15,444 nucleotides of DNA, taken from JAJPJX01 sp964568355. Its GTDB lineage: Bacteria > Acidobacteriota > Terriglobia > Bryobacterales > Bryobacteraceae. Under the pieces are notes generated by a model. That model was not told the DNA's origin. It made no database searches and saw nothing but the letters and a program-made list of their open reading frames with translations. Of the stretch, positions 14,463-15,444 are shown piece by piece. The first letter of the stretch is position 1; each line of letters begins with the position of its first letter. A program made the translations under genes and the position numbers. Location of the stretch: assembly GCA_964568355.1 (NCBI GenBank), contig CAZMRK010000516.1, forward strand, positions 1 to 15,444, written 5' to 3'.

Positions 14463-15444
14463 ATGCGCCTTCATGAAAAATACGAACTTCAGGTGGCGGT
14501 CCACAACAGTGAACGCGAAATAGCAGTACCAGCGCTGGATATCTCCTCGGGCCGGCCAGTCCTGGTACACCTCCTGGCCGGCGGCTACAACATCGAAAAT
14601 CAGGCGTTGCTGAAGTCCATCGTCGCGCTCCAGCCCGAAGACCGGCAGCACATTCTCGAGGCCGGCGATCATGACGGCATCCCCTTCATCGTGACCGATA
14701 CGCTGCCGGGCAATGCCTCTCTGCGCAACTGGATCGCGGCCGTCGCGCCGCCGCCGGATGCCCAGCCGGGCATCCGGACCGAACGTCTGGCGCGCAGCGG
14801 AGCGTGGAAAATGCCGGCGGCCAGACCTCCGGAAGTCAAGGCCCCGGAAGCCCCGCCGCCCGCTCCCGCCCCGGCACCGGTGGAAGACGATGAATTTTCG
14901 CGGCTGTTCGGTTCGCCGGTAACCCCGAAGCCGGTCACCATGGCGACGCCCGCGGCTGAACCGGGCGAGTTTACCCGTTTGTTTCGTGCGGCGCCTCCAC
15001 CGCCTGCGCCGCAGCAGCCGGCAGCACCACCTCCAACCCCTGCACCGCCGCCTCCGGCGGCAGCCGAGCCCGGAGAATTTACACGTCTGTTCCGCGCCGC
15101 TCCGCCGACACCCGCCGCGCCTCCGCCACCGCCGGCCGCAGCAGCGCCTCCGGCGGCAGCCGAGCCTGGAGAATTTACCCGTCTGTTTCGCGCGGCCCCG
15201 CCGGCCGCCGAACCAGCCCCACCTGCCGCCCCTGCGCCTCCGCCGGCAGCGCCTCCAGTAGCAGCCGAGCCAGGGGAATTTACCCGTCTGTTTCGCGCCG
15301 CTCCGCCGGCTTCCGAACCGATCCCGCCCGCGGCGCCACCCCCACCTCCGCCGGCGCCTGCACCCGCGGCTGAGCCCGGAGAATTTACACGTCTGTTCCG
15401 CGCCGTTCCTCCCGCCGAGGCAGTACCAACGTCGAAAAATCCGG
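14463..15444 (+). CDS. Degenerate protein-kinase N-lobe fused to a Pro/Ala-rich tail with repeated GEFTRLFRA motifs, runs off the right edge
   Basis: 327 residues are visible and the frame is open at the edge. Residues 5-92 follow the course of a Hanks-kinase N-lobe up to helix D: KYELQ, ALDISSGRPVLVHLL, then HILEAGDHDGIPFIVTDTLP and SLRNWI, which parallels the H-N-I-x-x-x-x-D-x-G / E-x-L-x-G-x-S-L pattern of real kinases. The glycine loop is gone, the VAVK lysine position holds H36, and no catalytic loop or DFG follows, so it cannot be an active kinase. From about 95 the chain is mostly Pro and Ala. It contains one degenerate motif (EFSRLF, 144-149) and five EPGEFTRLFRA copies beginning at residues 166, 202, 234, 269 and 304. 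ATG at 14463 follows a GGGGAGCGAGAAG stretch and starts at kinase-like sequence; an in-frame ATG at 14430 would add 11 residues. Function is unknown. A scaffold or phospho-signalling role beside the T6SS is inference. Confidence 0.85.
   Translation, partial: MRLHEKYELQVAVHNSEREIAVPALDISSGRPVLVHLLAGGYNIENQALLKSIVALQPEDRQHILEAGDHDGIPFIVTDTLPGNASLRNWIAAVAPPPDAQPGIRTERLARSGAWKMPAARPPEVKAPEAPPPAPAPAPVEDDEFSRLFGSPVTPKPVTMATPAAEPGEFTRLFRAAPPPPAPQQPAAPPPTPAPPPPAAAEPGEFTRLFRAAPPTPAAPPPPPAAAAPPAAAEPGEFTRLFRAAPPAAEPAPPAAPAPPPAAPPVAAEPGEFTRLFRAAPPASEPIPPAAPPPPPPAPAPAAEPGEFTRLFRAVPPAEAVPTSKNP
14958..15404 (+). repeat. Array of five coding repeats (EPGEFTRLFRA) at about 105-bp spacing
   Basis: The 33-bp cores lie at 14958-14990, 15066-15098, 15162-15194, 15267-15299 and 15372-15404, giving spacings of 36, 32, 35 and 35 codons. 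All five encode E-P-G-E-F-T-R-L-F-R-A without change, while the Pro/Ala linkers differ in length and order. The cores at 15066 and 15372 are identical in DNA; the others carry synonymous changes. The array may continue past the window edge. It is in frame throughout, so it is a protein repeat and not a CRISPR array. Confidence 0.92.

Noticed and set aside
14355..14672. Minus-strand open frame of 105 codons opposite the motif-array gene
   Set aside because: It is antisense to the kinase-like N-terminus, fills the divergent promoter region and has no recognisable motif.
14958..15404. Regularly spaced repeats that could be taken for a CRISPR array
   Set aside because: The repeats keep one reading frame, encode the same peptide with synonymous changes and have Pro/Ala-coding spacers of about 70 bp.

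Overview
The window looks like chromosomal DNA from a GC-rich member of the Acidobacteriota, probably of the Solibacter/Bryobacter type. The strongest marker is a 923-residue duplicated MacB/FtsX permease with no ATPase beside it, the 'acidobacterial duplicated orphan permease' (ADOP) architecture. A PknB-type kinase fused to a formylglycine-generating-enzyme-like domain and palindrome-rich intergenic repeats fit the same group. The lineage is inferred from gene content, not from a marker gene.

Layout, left to right; every gene lies on the minus strand except the last. (1) 1-1257: membrane-anchored Ser/Thr kinase with the start of an FGE-sulfatase domain, cut by the left edge. (2) 1259-1344: four tight hairpins, one over the kinase ribosome-binding site and one over the stop codon of the next gene. 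(3) 1343-3791: two-gene O-acylation unit, an MBOAT acyltransferase and an SGNH-hydrolase-like partner separated by one base. (4) 3792-4309: gene-free stretch with structured, REP-like hairpins. (5) 4310-7081: ADOP permease. (6) 7082-7322: gene-free stretch with two near-identical 20-bp operator-like repeats. (7) 7323-14343: type VI secretion (T6SS) genes transcribed leftward in the order tssK, tssL, tssM and a TssB-TssC fusion. (8) 14463 to the right edge: a divergent plus-strand gene encoding a degenerate kinase N-lobe followed by a Pro/Ala-rich tail with five copies of a GEFTRLFRA motif; it runs off the window.

The T6SS block encodes a membrane-complex core (TssL, TssM), the baseplate adaptor TssK and an unusual sheath protein with a TssB-like domain followed by the first TssC sheath domain, without the usual TssC C-terminal domain. 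Separate tssB and tssC, and hcp, vgrG, clpV, tssA, tssE, tssF, tssG and tssJ, are absent here and must lie elsewhere if the system works. The real kinase at the left, the kinase-like motif-array protein at the right and the T6SS genes between them suggest threonine-phosphorylation control of secretion. That is a hypothesis: the permease and acylation genes separate the kinase from the T6SS block.

The most interesting items are the kinase-N-lobe/EFTRLF-array protein, the TssB-TssC fusion, the operator-like repeat pair upstream of the ADOP gene and the palindrome clusters. No tRNA, rRNA, CRISPR array, transposase or integrase was found.
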